This document shows, piece by piece, positions 55,386-63,365 of a stretch of DNA of 64,000 nucleotides (the stretch's first letter is position 1; each line of letters begins with the position of its first letter). Below the pieces are notes generated by a model. The model was not told where the DNA came from. It did no database searches and saw only the letters and a list, made by a program, of their open reading frames with translations. The position numbers and the translations under genes are program-made. Source of the stretch: Pontibacillus litoralis JSM 072002. GTDB lineage: Bacteria; Bacillota; Bacilli; Bacillales; BH030062. The DNA is taken from the NCBI RefSeq assembly GCF_000775615.1, contig NZ_AVPG01000005.1, positions 1 to 64,000 of the forward strand, given 5' to 3'.

Positions 55386-56357
55386 TTATTTTGATTGCTC
55401 ATTCGGTAAAACACCGGTTTCTTTATACTTTTCCAGTGCAGTATCTAGGTCGTGTTGTAATTCTGCTGGAACACTTGAACTAAATTCACCTAATGATATT
55501 GCCCCGTCTTGAAACCCGAATGTAAGAAAACCATCAGGAAGATCTCCTTCATCAAAAAGCTTCGCCGCAATGACATACAACTGATCGACATGTTGAATGG
55601 TACTCGTTAACACCGTCGATTCTCCAATGTGAGACTGATCCGATACGTACCCAATAGAATGTAAGTGATCATCCTTTACTGCTTCCATAATTGGTACATT
55701 AAAACCATCACCAGCAGGGTAAAACACATCCACCCCTTCTTCCTTTAACTCGTCATACAATTGGATAGCCTTATCTTTATCCTCCCAGCTGTTCACGTAT
55801 TCAATCGTAACTTCCGTGTTTGGATTTTGAAACTTGGCTCCTTCATAAAATCCTTCCACTTCTGGCTGCCATTCAAAAGCAGCAATGACTCCAACATGCT
55901 CGATATCGGTCATCCCACTAGCAACCATGCCTCCAAAGAAGCCCATGGAATAACCATCAAAGTTAAGACTCGTCATATTATCCCCTTGTATATTCCCGTT
56001 AAAATAAACGAAATGCATGTCAGGAAACTCTTGATGAAGTTCATTGAAATAATCACCAAATTTTTTACCATGACCAAACACTAAATTAATCCCTTCATCA
56101 GAAAATTCCTTTAAAGCAATGCGAGCTGCTTGTTTAGATTGGATATGCTGTTTAAAATAAACATCTACGTTCATTTCTTCTTTTATATCTAGAAGCCCTT
56201 CATATCCTTTCTTTCCCCAAGCTTGATCATGGACAGAATGATCAACAAGCATGCCTACCTTTTGAAGGTTTCCCTGTCCCATTGCGGTCGTGCAACCAAT
56301 CAAACCGAATAGTAAAAATAAAATAATTGCAGTTGGCAATACCTTTTTCCACTTCAC
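55386..56357 (-). CDS. med: Med, BMP-family lipoprotein (competence regulator)
   Basis: A 323-aa lipoprotein. GTG 56357 follows GAGGTG; the ATG seven codons earlier is upstream of that site. The lipobox L-I-G-C has its Cys at residue 22. The BMP/PnrA fold shows V-G-M-L-V-D near 32, F-G-H-G-K near 94 and Y-P-A-G-D-G near 204. In B. subtilis Med is needed for normal comK expression, and comZ lies directly downstream. Here a terminator comes instead. BMP relatives bind nucleosides, so a ligand is possible. Confidence 0.88.
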   Translation of the reverse strand: MKWKKVLPTAIILFLLFGLIGCTTAMGQGNLQKVGMLVDHSVHDQAWGKKGYEGLLDIKEEMNVDVYFKQHIQSKQAARIALKEFSDEGINLVFGHGKKFGDYFNELHQEFPDMHFVYFNGNIQGDNMTSLNFDGYSMGFFGGMVASGMTDIEHVGVIAAFEWQPEVEGFYEGAKFQNPNTEVTIEYVNSWEDKDKAIQLYDELKEEGVDVFYPAGDGFNVPIMEAVKDDHLHSIGYVSDQSHIGESTVLTSTIQHVDQLYVIAAKLFDEGDLPDGFLTFGFQDGAISLGEFSSSVPAELQHDLDTALEKYKETGVLPNEQSK

Positions 56358-56443
56358 AATTGGACACCTCATTTCCAAGTAGATCTAATCTATTGTAACT
56401 TTTTCAGCATCGTTAGTAAATGTAAGGAAAGCCATATAAGACT

Positions 56444-57010
56444 TTATTTGTAAAATGAGGAGAATTTTCTTCGATGGATTGCTAATTGCTCTTTTCGATT
56501 TTCAATAGGTTTACTCGTTATAATCGAGACATCATTTGGCAAGGAAACAACATCAGGCGCTTGATAATCCTCACTTAATGTAAAGATGGAATGTATCAGA
56601 TCTTCTATTGCATAATCCTTACTCGTAATTTCATATGGTTTCTTCGATAGCCAAGGACCGAAATAGTGTTCCATGTGGACAGTTAACCACCCTTCTTTTG
56701 GCTCCTTTTTTGACGAAGAAGTTATTCTAACGCGTTGAGTTGCTGGTATTTCTTCAAGTTGATGCCACGGTACGTCAGCCTCTATGTCATATACCGTAAT
56801 AAGGCAATCAAGTCCATCATGGTTGCTTTGTTTAAATGTGTTCACCTCTGGAAAATGCGTAAAATGAGCATTACGCCCAATAAACATCGCCATCATTTCT
56901 TTTCTTTCGGAAAGACCATCAACACCGTATACAAAATGCCCTTTTTCCAAACATGCTTGCACGAAATGAAAGCCAATCCCTGAGTAACAACCCCATATTA
57001 AATAGCGCAT
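56444..57010 (-). CDS. yjaV: YjaV-like NAD(P)-binding-fold protein
   Basis: A 188-aa protein with a Rossmann-like start, I-W-G-C-Y-S-G-I-G-F-H at residues 5-15 (a G-x-x-x-G-I-G variant). No catalytic Tyr-Lys pair of short-chain dehydrogenases is evident. Its place beside med corresponds to yjaV of B. subtilis, which has an equal length range. Function unknown; a role as a non-catalytic Rossmann protein is possible. Confidence 0.72.
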   Translation of the reverse strand: MRYLIWGCYSGIGFHFVQACLEKGHFVYGVDGLSERKEMMAMFIGRNAHFTHFPEVNTFKQSNHDGLDCLITVYDIEADVPWHQLEEIPATQRVRITSSSKKEPKEGWLTVHMEHYFGPWLSKKPYEITSKDYAIEDLIHSIFTLSEDYQAPDVVSLPNDVSIITSKPIENRKEQLAIHRRKFSSFYK

Positions 57011-57080
57011 ACAAGTCCCCCCCTATGCCATCGTATGATTTTGGAAGAATAATGATTCCACGTTTCGTTAGTACAGCATG

Positions 57081-57836
57081 TTAAAATGGTTGCTCAAGTG
57101 ATGTTTCATACCTTTTCATAAAAGTGAGCAATTGCTTTGTCACCCGTGGAATAACAGGCTGAACGGTTAACTTCAGCTGTACAGATGCATGCCGCTGCTG
57201 GTTTTGCTCTAACTTCCTTCCATGTTCTTGCACATTTAAGTAAGGATCAGCTAAATCGTGGTAAATAAGCATTGGTGCTCGACATTCAGGGATACGGGCA
57301 TTTGTAATTACTTGGCTTTCCACATCACTTTCCGCTACACTATAAGCCATAGCTAACTGTTTCGTAAATCGCTTAAAGAAGAGTTGATTGCTCCGTTCTT
57401 GCTCATACAAAGCTTGTAAATCTACACAAGGAGTAAATAAAATAAAGGAGCGTATAGGCAGTTGTTCTTGTTCATGCCACTTTAATGCTGTAAGCGCCCC
57501 CATTCCTTCTGCAATCACATGTATATGCGGATTGACAATTTCTTGGCGTTTCACTAGTTGATACACATGGTGGAGAAGGTCGATAGATTGACTACTTCCC
57601 CATCCGTTCCCATATAAATGACTAGTAAATAACGTGTATCCTTCCTCTAATAACGCTTGTAACAATGTTGCTTTAGAAGGATGTTCACTCCACGCTGATT
57701 GATGCTCTTCTACATAGTGACCAACATCTCCTAAATACAATACTAAAAATCCATTAGGTTGCTCTGGTATATGAACGAGACACGTTTGCTCACGGATGGT
57801 GCAGGTTCTCGTTACCGGTGATCGAGAGTTATCCAT
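57081..57836 (-). CDS. yjaU: Alpha/beta hydrolase-fold protein, YjaU-like, nucleophile missing
   Basis: A 251-aa alpha/beta hydrolase fold. The elbow that normally reads G-x-S-x-G is A-E-G-M-G-A-L near residues 106-112, so the Ser is replaced by Gly. The Asp region D-L-A-D-P-Y near 200 is conserved, but I see no candidate catalytic His in the last 30 residues. It is therefore likely non-catalytic or uses another chemistry. The order yjaU-yjaV-med follows B. subtilis. A signal peptide is absent. Confidence 0.75.
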   Translation of the reverse strand: MDNSRSPVTRTCTIREQTCLVHIPEQPNGFLVLYLGDVGHYVEEHQSAWSEHPSKATLLQALLEEGYTLFTSHLYGNGWGSSQSIDLLHHVYQLVKRQEIVNPHIHVIAEGMGALTALKWHEQEQLPIRSFILFTPCVDLQALYEQERSNQLFFKRFTKQLAMAYSVAESDVESQVITNARIPECRAPMLIYHDLADPYLNVQEHGRKLEQNQQRHASVQLKLTVQPVIPRVTKQLLTFMKRYETSLEQPF

Positions 57837-58006
57837 TCTAGTTTCATCCTTTTACATCAATGTTAATCTTCTATAATGTATGTATAATTTCTTGTGGTGT
57901 ATAGTTAGATGCCTTAATCATGATACATATTAAGAAAAGTTTCTGTTCCTTTTTTGAATGACCTTTGATAAAATAGTAATAGAATGTCGAAATAGAGGTG
58001 AGCATT

Positions 58007-58186
58007 TTGCGCTTATTCTGGACCATTTTTTGGAGTTTTCTGTTAAGTTCTATGGTAACTTACGTCGTATCTAGCATGAATGGTGGAACATTTGATCTTA
58101 CAAATGCAATTGTTCTAACTGTTGGATTCGTCCTAGCAGTTATCTTATTAGCTGAAGGTGCGCTAAGAGAAGATACAAACGCATAA
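58007..58186 (+). CDS. yjzD: DUF2929 membrane protein YjzD
   Basis: A 59-aa protein with two helices (about residues 4-20 and 31-50). TTG 58007 is preceded by GAGGTGA and yields M-R-L-F-W-T-I-F-W-S-F, the YjzD start; a GTG at 57998 lies within that site. Function is unknown. Terminator 58221-58258 follows. Confidence 0.85.
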   Translation: MRLFWTIFWSFLLSSMVTYVVSSMNGGTFDLTNAIVLTVGFVLAVILLAEGALREDTNA

Positions 58187-58220
58187 CAAAGGCTATTTCA
58201 TTTTTTCGTGAAGAAAAGCT

Positions 58221-58258
58221 AAAATCCTCCTTCTTGCAGAAGAAGGAGGATTTTTTTC
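58221..58258. terminator. Terminator shared by yjzD and yjzC
   Basis: AAATCCTCCTTCT pairs with AGAAGGAGGATTT around a 5-base loop, with T-runs on both strands. Confidence 0.85.
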
Positions 58259-58264
58259 TGTTGT

Positions 58265-58444
58265 TCATGGTTTTCGTTTATACGTCCAAACGCGATCTTT
58301 ATTAGTGTTTGGCGGAAAAACTTTGCCTGCTTCTAAATGAATTTGTTGGGGATTTTGAACCATACTTCCTGTTTCCCCAATTTCAACATATACACCGTTA
58401 TTAGGTGCTTTTTCACCGTGTTTAAATTGATGTCTTTGCCCCAT
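58265..58444 (-). CDS. yjzC: YjzC-like small protein
   Basis: A 59-aa protein, M-G-Q-R-H-Q-F-K-H-G-E-K-A-P-N-N-G then E-I-G-E-T-G-S near residue 21 and W-T-Y-K-R-K-P at the end. AAAGGAG precedes ATG 58444 at 9 bases. The composition and order match B. subtilis YjzC, which also lies next to yjzD. Function unknown. Confidence 0.85.
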   Translation of the reverse strand: MGQRHQFKHGEKAPNNGVYVEIGETGSMVQNPQQIHLEAGKVFPPNTNKDRVWTYKRKP

Positions 58445-58609
58445 ATTTCTATACTCCTTTACGTGTCATTGTTCATAGTTTGACTAATCAATGAAGAAAT
58501 ATACGAATCGACGATGGTTGGGGAAAGGTACATTCTCGTCCGTTCATCTGTTTAGATATTTAAACGGATACATAAATTTGTTGCATGTACAATATATAAT
58601 AGAATAAGC

Positions 58610-58651
58610 CGTATATGGACTTTTCAATTCAATTAATAAATACCATATACG
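58610..58651. repeat. Perfect 9-bp inverted repeat in the uppP leader
   Basis: CGTATATGG (58610-58618) and CCATATACG (58643-58651) are separated by a 24-base AT-rich stretch, 30 bases before the uppP start. TATAAT-like elements lie just upstream (58592-58600). Confidence 0.5.
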
Positions 58652-58679
58652 TTTTGTTGCAATACAGGAGGATATTATC

Positions 58680-59486
58680 ATGGAAAAATTAATCGAGCTT
58701 ATTCAATTTTTATTTCTAGGGTTATTCCAAGGATTTACAGAACCAATTCCTATTTCGTCTAGTGGACATTTAGTTATGTTACAAGATTTATTTGGCGTTG
58801 ATTTACCTGGCTTATCCTTTGAAGTGTTCGTTAACTTTGGATCTCTTATTGCGGTAGTAATCATATACCGTAACGACTTAATCCGCTTAGCATCAAATGG
58901 ATTAGCTTACTTATTTAAACAAAACCGGGAAGCAAATGTCCAAGAAGATTTCCGGTTCATTATGTATTTACTCATTGCCACAATACCAGCAGGTGTAATT
59001 GGATTACTGTTTGAAGATTGGATTGAAGGAACGTTTAGCAGTGCCAAAATGGTCGGTATCACCCTTATCATTACAGGTATTGCTTTATGGATTATTCGTA
59101 ACTTAAGAGGGACAAAAGGGGACCATGACCTTAACTGGAAAGCAGTCATCATTGTTGGCCTTGCGCAAGCAGTTGCTTTAATTCCTGGCATTAGTCGCTC
59201 TGGTGCAACCATTGTAGCTGCGATGTTGTTAGGGTGGAAGCAAGAAACAGCACTACGCTTTTCCTTTATGTTGTTTATCCCAGTAAGCGCAGGAACGCTT
59301 CTCTTAGATTTGAATGAGTTATTTAACAATCCGAACATCATTCCTTATTTAGTCGCCTTTATGGCATCGATTATCGCAACGTACTTCTCCTTACGATGGT
59401 TTATGAACATCATGGCAAAAGGAAACTTGAAATACTTCTCCTTCTATTGCTTTATCGTAGGTGCATTGGCGTTTCTTTTATTGTAA
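58680..59486 (+). CDS. uppP: Undecaprenyl-diphosphatase UppP (BacA)
   Basis: A 268-aa membrane enzyme that dephosphorylates C55-PP for cell-wall synthesis and confers bacitracin tolerance. The signatures [13 protein letters not shown] near residues 19-31 and P-G-I-S-R-S-G-A-T near 175 hold the catalytic Glu, Ser and Arg. B. subtilis UppP has T-E-F-L-P-V-S-S; here E-P-I-P-I is a minor variant. AGGAGG precedes the ATG. An inverted repeat CGTATATGG/CCATATACG (58610-58651) lies in the leader. Confidence 0.94.
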   Translation: MEKLIELIQFLFLGLFQGFTEPIPISSSGHLVMLQDLFGVDLPGLSFEVFVNFGSLIAVVIIYRNDLIRLASNGLAYLFKQNREANVQEDFRFIMYLLIATIPAGVIGLLFEDWIEGTFSSAKMVGITLIITGIALWIIRNLRGTKGDHDLNWKAVIIVGLAQAVALIPGISRSGATIVAAMLLGWKQETALRFSFMLFIPVSAGTLLLDLNELFNNPNIIPYLVAFMASIIATYFSLRWFMNIMAKGNLKYFSFYCFIVGALAFLLL

Positions 59487-59488
59487 AT

Positions 59489-59522
59489 GAAAAAGCATAG
59501 GCTTAGTCGCCTGTGCTTTTTT
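59489..59522. terminator. Terminator shared by uppP and the mobB-moaE-moaD operon
   Basis: AAAAAGCATAGGC pairs with GCCTGTGCTTTTT around a short loop. Confidence 0.8.
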
Positions 59523-59536
59523 AGTAGCTTTATTAA

Positions 59537-59770
59537 TTATCCACCACTAACAGGGGGAATAAAGGCAACCACATCTTCATCCTGCACTGTGGCGTTCGTT
59601 GTTGCATATTCTTCATTCACTGCTACCATAACGTCATCTAACCCTTGCACGCCATATTGTTGTTGCAGCATTCCCTTTATCGTAGCAATCGTTTCACCTG
59701 CTGCATCGATTTTTATTCGATCTTCTCCTACTGCTTCTTTCAAATGCGCAAACAATAATACTGTAACCAT
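59537..59770 (-). CDS. moaD: Molybdopterin synthase sulfur carrier subunit MoaD
   Basis: A 77-aa ubiquitin-like protein ending in P-P-V-S-G-G; the C-terminal Gly carries the thiocarboxylate used to make molybdopterin. Its start overlaps the moaE stop by one base. Together with MoaE it forms molybdopterin synthase. Confidence 0.95.
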   Translation of the reverse strand: MVTVLLFAHLKEAVGEDRIKIDAAGETIATIKGMLQQQYGVQGLDDVMVAVNEEYATTNATVQDEDVVAFIPPVSGG

Positions 59771-60234
59771 TACATTTCCTCCTTACTTGGTTTACCGAAT
59801 GGATAAGCCTTTGTTTCTTGTTGGTTGCCAATCCATTCTGTTCCATCATGCCAATGTTCTTTTTTCCAAATAGGGACAATCTCTTTTATTCGTTCAATAG
59901 CATACCGACTCGCTTCATAAGAATCTGCTCGGTGAGGTGTGGATACAGCAATGATAACCGCTATGTCTGAAATGTGTAATTCCCCAATCCGGTGCGTAAT
60001 CGCACATTGCGCATCTGGCCATCTTGCTGCAATTTCCTCCCCTATTTGTGCTAGTTTCTTCTCCGCCATCGGAATATATGCTTCATACGTAAGAGATAGT
60101 GTTTGCCTTCCTTTCGTCCACTCTCGCACTGTTCCAAGAAAGGTATTAATAGCGCCACATTCTCGTCTCGTCACTTTATTTACAACCTCTTCTATTGAAA
60201 TATTTTCTGACGTTATTGCATACAACTTACTCAT
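59770..60234 (-). CDS. moaE: Molybdopterin synthase catalytic subunit MoaE
   Basis: A 154-aa catalytic subunit. Recognisable are F-L-G-T-V-R near residue 34, the H-R-I-G segment near 85, V-I-I-A-V-S-T-P-H-R near 96-105 and V-P-I-W-K-K-E near 131, with conserved Arg and Lys of the active site. It overlaps mobB by 4 bases. Confidence 0.95.
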   Translation of the reverse strand: MSKLYAITSENISIEEVVNKVTRRECGAINTFLGTVREWTKGRQTLSLTYEAYIPMAEKKLAQIGEEIAARWPDAQCAITHRIGELHISDIAVIIAVSTPHRADSYEASRYAIERIKEIVPIWKKEHWHDGTEWIGNQQETKAYPFGKPSKEEM

Positions 60235-60746
60235 TGGTCACACCTCTTCATTAATTCTGCTACGATCCATGACACATACGCTTTTTCATCATTGATGGAG
60301 AAAGTACTGACTTGACAATCGCTTCCTTTCCACTCAACTACACATTGAACATTTTTTAATAACAGCAAACCCTTATCTTCCTTTGATTTCAACAGGACAC
60401 ATTTCGGATAATTCGCATGCTTATACCCTTCCACCAAAACAACATCCAGCTCAAAAGAAATATAGTGAGCTAAAGCTTTTTCTAACGTCCATTGATCTTG
60501 TTTTGAAGACAAAATCATTTGCCCTCCACCTTCGACTCCGCTAACAATAGCTCCTGCATCTCGATGACGCCCACTATCTGTATCGTCATCACAAAAAGTA
60601 GGCTTCCCCCCATGACCGTGGTGCTTCAACGTACCGACTCGCAGTCCACTTTTTTGCAGTTCTTCTACAAGCGTCGTCATTAGCGTCGTCTTCCCACTTT
60701 CTTTATAGCCAACTACTTGCCATACGACAAAAGGAAACTGCTCCAT
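60231..60746 (-). CDS. mobB: Molybdopterin-guanine dinucleotide biosynthesis adaptor MobB
   Basis: A 171-aa GTP-binding protein. Walker A is G-Y-K-E-S-G-K-T at residues 13-20; K-H-H-G-H-G near 42 and V-L-V-E-G-Y-K near 96 are typical. MobB assists MobA in attaching the nucleotide to molybdopterin. It is the first gene of the group; moaA, moeA, mobA and the others are not in this window, and no molybdoenzyme gene is visible either. Confidence 0.92.
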   Translation of the reverse strand: MEQFPFVVWQVVGYKESGKTTLMTTLVEELQKSGLRVGTLKHHGHGGKPTFCDDDTDSGRHRDAGAIVSGVEGGGQMILSSKQDQWTLEKALAHYISFELDVVLVEGYKHANYPKCVLLKSKEDKGLLLLKNVQCVVEWKGSDCQVSTFSINDEKAYVSWIVAELMKRCDQ

Positions 60747-60760
60747 ATGAACTTCCCCCT

Positions 60761-62890
60761 TTAGGATGAATGTTTCACTTTGCTTTTGCTACGAAAAGGC
60801 AACCACCAATTCCAATCTCCTAATAACTTCATTAAGCTTGGTACTAGCAATAAGCGAATTATCGTTACATCAATAAAGATAGCAATTGCGATACCTATAC
60901 CAATTTGTTTAACAGGGACTATATTTGTAAAGGCGAATGCACCAGTAATAACAATCATGATAAGCGCAGCTGATGTAATAATTTTGCTCGTATTTGCAAG
61001 CCCTTGCGCTGTCGCTTCTGTATTATCACCCGTTTGACGATAAAATTCATGGATACGCGAAATCAAGAATACTTCATAATCCATACTTAAACCGAACACA
61101 AGGCTAAACACGATTACAGGTAAAATTAACGCAATATTTGTTTGCTCAAGCCCGAAATGTCCTCCTTGAAAGAGCCAAACGAGAATACCAAATGTCGATG
61201 TAAGACCAATCACATTCATCGCTATTGCTTTTAGCGGAATAACAATGGAGCGAAAAGCAATCATTAAGATAAAGAAGGTCGAAACGATAATGATTAACAG
61301 CGTTAGCAACACATTATCTAATATTTCCTGGTAAATCTCTTGATTGAATTTCGGTAATCCACCGAACATGACGTCTACATCCCACTTTGTATGACTCCAA
61401 TCCGTCATTAATTGATGCGCCTCTGAAGAATTATCAGCCACCGTTAAATGAACAGGGATGAACAACTGATCACCTGTAATAAATTGGTCGATAGCTGGCT
61501 CAAGCTGTTGCTTCACCTCCGGCTGCTCAAGTGCGGCTGCTAGTTGTTCCGATGATGTAAAATCACTTACGGAAAAGAGCGTTTCTACCGAATCAACAAC
61601 ACTAGGTTCTTTTAGTCGATCCTCTAGCTGTTTCATATCTTCTAGCCCTTCATTTGTCAGCCAATCGCCATCTCGCTCCGCAATTACATAAGTTGTACTT
61701 TCATATTCAGACATAAATGTTTCATGAATGGTTTCATACGCTGCACGTGATTCATAACTTTCGGGCAGCGAATCAATGGTCGGGATAGAGACATTCATAT
61801 TCGAAACAGGTATAATACCGATTCCTAACACAATGAGAGCCAATACTGTTACGATAATAGGACGTTCCATCACTTTACGAGCGAATGTACGCCATTTCGT
61901 TTGTGTATCGTTCCTGATTGGTATAATCGACCATTTATGAATGTTATCCCCTATCACATATAATAATGCTGGTAACAGAGTTAAAGAGGTAAGCACTGCC
62001 ATTACAACGACAACCGCTCCACCAATCGCAATATTCATAAAGATGTCTACTTGAATTACACTCATAGCAACTAAGCCGATAAAAACACATAAAGCAGAGA
62101 AAAGAATCGATCGACCTGCTGTTTGGATCGTCGTAATGAGCGCTTCTCTTTTATTCGATTGTTGCATTTCTTCTTTATAACGGTTAATAAACAATAGGGA
62201 AAAGTCAATGGAAAGTGCTAAACCAATCATAGGAGCAATGTTTAATATAAATATGGATAACGAATACGCATCACCTATAATCGATAGCAAACCAAATCCT
62301 GCGATAATCGTAACCGCCCCTACGACTAACGGCAAAATAGAGGCAACAATCGTACGTAAGGCAAATAATAAGATAAGAAGTGCAATCGGTAAGCCTATTA
62401 ATTCAGCTTGTTTCAAATCGTCTTGACTAGCTTTGTTAATATCTTCAGAAATAACAGGAGCACCTGTCAATTGCACACCATCCCGCTCATCTGTTATCGC
62501 TTTCACACTTGAAATTACGTCGTTCATTTCTAATGATTCATCATTCACATGCACAGCAGCATAAGCAACGTCTTCTCCATACATCGAATCATCATCTAAT
62601 GGAGATTGAATGCTACTGGCTATTTGTAACGAATTTATATCTTTTATTATAGATGCCATCGCTTCATCTGATTGATTCTCGAACAGCACAAGTAACGTAG
62701 ATTTCGGAAAACCAAATGACTGTTGTAATTCTTCTTCCACTTGTTCATATTGGCCATCCGTACGGAATCCATCTCCCTCTAATAAAGAAGGTAACTGAAA
62801 TGCGAAATATCCCATCACTCCAATGAAGATGATCCAACAAGCAAGCAACCATTTATAGCTACGAACCATTTTAGACGCTATCTTCCCCAT
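60761..62890 (-). CDS. MMPL/RND-type exporter
   Basis: A 709-aa membrane protein with 11-12 helices in two repeats: one helix, large loop (about 35-165), five helices, cytoplasmic linker near 325-335, one helix, loop (about 365-515), then five helices. The G-x-x-x-D motifs typical of MMPL proteins appear in A-L-S-I-D-F-S-L-L-F near residue 225 and G-L-S-M-D-Y-E-V-F-L near 600. Relatives export lipids or drugs (B. subtilis YdfJ). It starts 15 bases after nothing else on this strand and precedes mobB by 15 bases. Confidence 0.88.
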   Translation of the reverse strand: MGKIASKMVRSYKWLLACWIIFIGVMGYFAFQLPSLLEGDGFRTDGQYEQVEEELQQSFGFPKSTLLVLFENQSDEAMASIIKDINSLQIASSIQSPLDDDSMYGEDVAYAAVHVNDESLEMNDVISSVKAITDERDGVQLTGAPVISEDINKASQDDLKQAELIGLPIALLILLFALRTIVASILPLVVGAVTIIAGFGLLSIIGDAYSLSIFILNIAPMIGLALSIDFSLLFINRYKEEMQQSNKREALITTIQTAGRSILFSALCVFIGLVAMSVIQVDIFMNIAIGGAVVVVMAVLTSLTLLPALLYVIGDNIHKWSIIPIRNDTQTKWRTFARKVMERPIIVTVLALIVLGIGIIPVSNMNVSIPTIDSLPESYESRAAYETIHETFMSEYESTTYVIAERDGDWLTNEGLEDMKQLEDRLKEPSVVDSVETLFSVSDFTSSEQLAAALEQPEVKQQLEPAIDQFITGDQLFIPVHLTVADNSSEAHQLMTDWSHTKWDVDVMFGGLPKFNQEIYQEILDNVLLTLLIIIVSTFFILMIAFRSIVIPLKAIAMNVIGLTSTFGILVWLFQGGHFGLEQTNIALILPVIVFSLVFGLSMDYEVFLISRIHEFYRQTGDNTEATAQGLANTSKIITSAALIMIVITGAFAFTNIVPVKQIGIGIAIAIFIDVTIIRLLLVPSLMKLLGDWNWWLPFRSKSKVKHSS

Positions 62891-62930
62891 ACCGCATCAA
62901 TCTCCTTTACGTTTCTTAACCCTTCAGATA

Positions 62931-62966
62931 AAAATACCCCTTGCTGGGACTTCCAACAAAGGGTAT
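62931..62966 (-). terminator. Terminator of the sufT/yitW-like gene
   Basis: On the minus strand ATACCCTTTG pairs with CAAGGGGTAT and TTTTTA follows. Confidence 0.75.
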
Positions 62967-62973
62967 GTGTGCA

Positions 62974-63285
62974 TCAATCTGGAATGCCTAGCGCAATTTT
63001 CGCATAACGAGACATTTTATCTTTCGTCCATGGTGGGCTCCATACAATGTTAACGACTGTCTCTTTCACTTCTGGTAAATCAGCAAGAACACGTTTAACA
63101 TCTTCCTCTATTGTACCTGCTAAAGGACAGCCCATTGTTGTAAGAGTCATCGTAACTTGAGCAACACCATCTTTGTCCATATCGACTCCATATATTAATC
63201 CAAGGTTCACTATATCAATGCCTAATTCAGGGTCAATGACATTTTCTAATGCACCCATCATATTATCATGTAATATTTGATCCAT
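62974..63285 (-). CDS. yitW: SufT/MIP18-family Fe-S maturation protein (YitW-like)
   Basis: A 103-aa DUF59 protein. ATG 63285 is preceded by AAGGGGG and matches the start of B. subtilis YitW; the longer frame begins within that site. The motif D-P-E-L-G-I-D-I-V-N-L-G-L-I-Y-G is near residues 16-31 and M-G-C-P-L near 53 holds the conserved Cys. SufT-like proteins help load Fe-S clusters into target enzymes. It is adjacent to the yitV-like gene, as in B. subtilis. Confidence 0.93.
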   Translation of the reverse strand: MDQILHDNMMGALENVIDPELGIDIVNLGLIYGVDMDKDGVAQVTMTLTTMGCPLAGTIEEDVKRVLADLPEVKETVVNIVWSPPWTKDKMSRYAKIALGIPD

Positions 63286-63365
63286 AGGTGGTTTATCCCC
63301 CTTCTTCATCGTTATTGCTAATTATATCGAATATAACCTAAGAATGAAAGGAAGACCTCTTCTTC

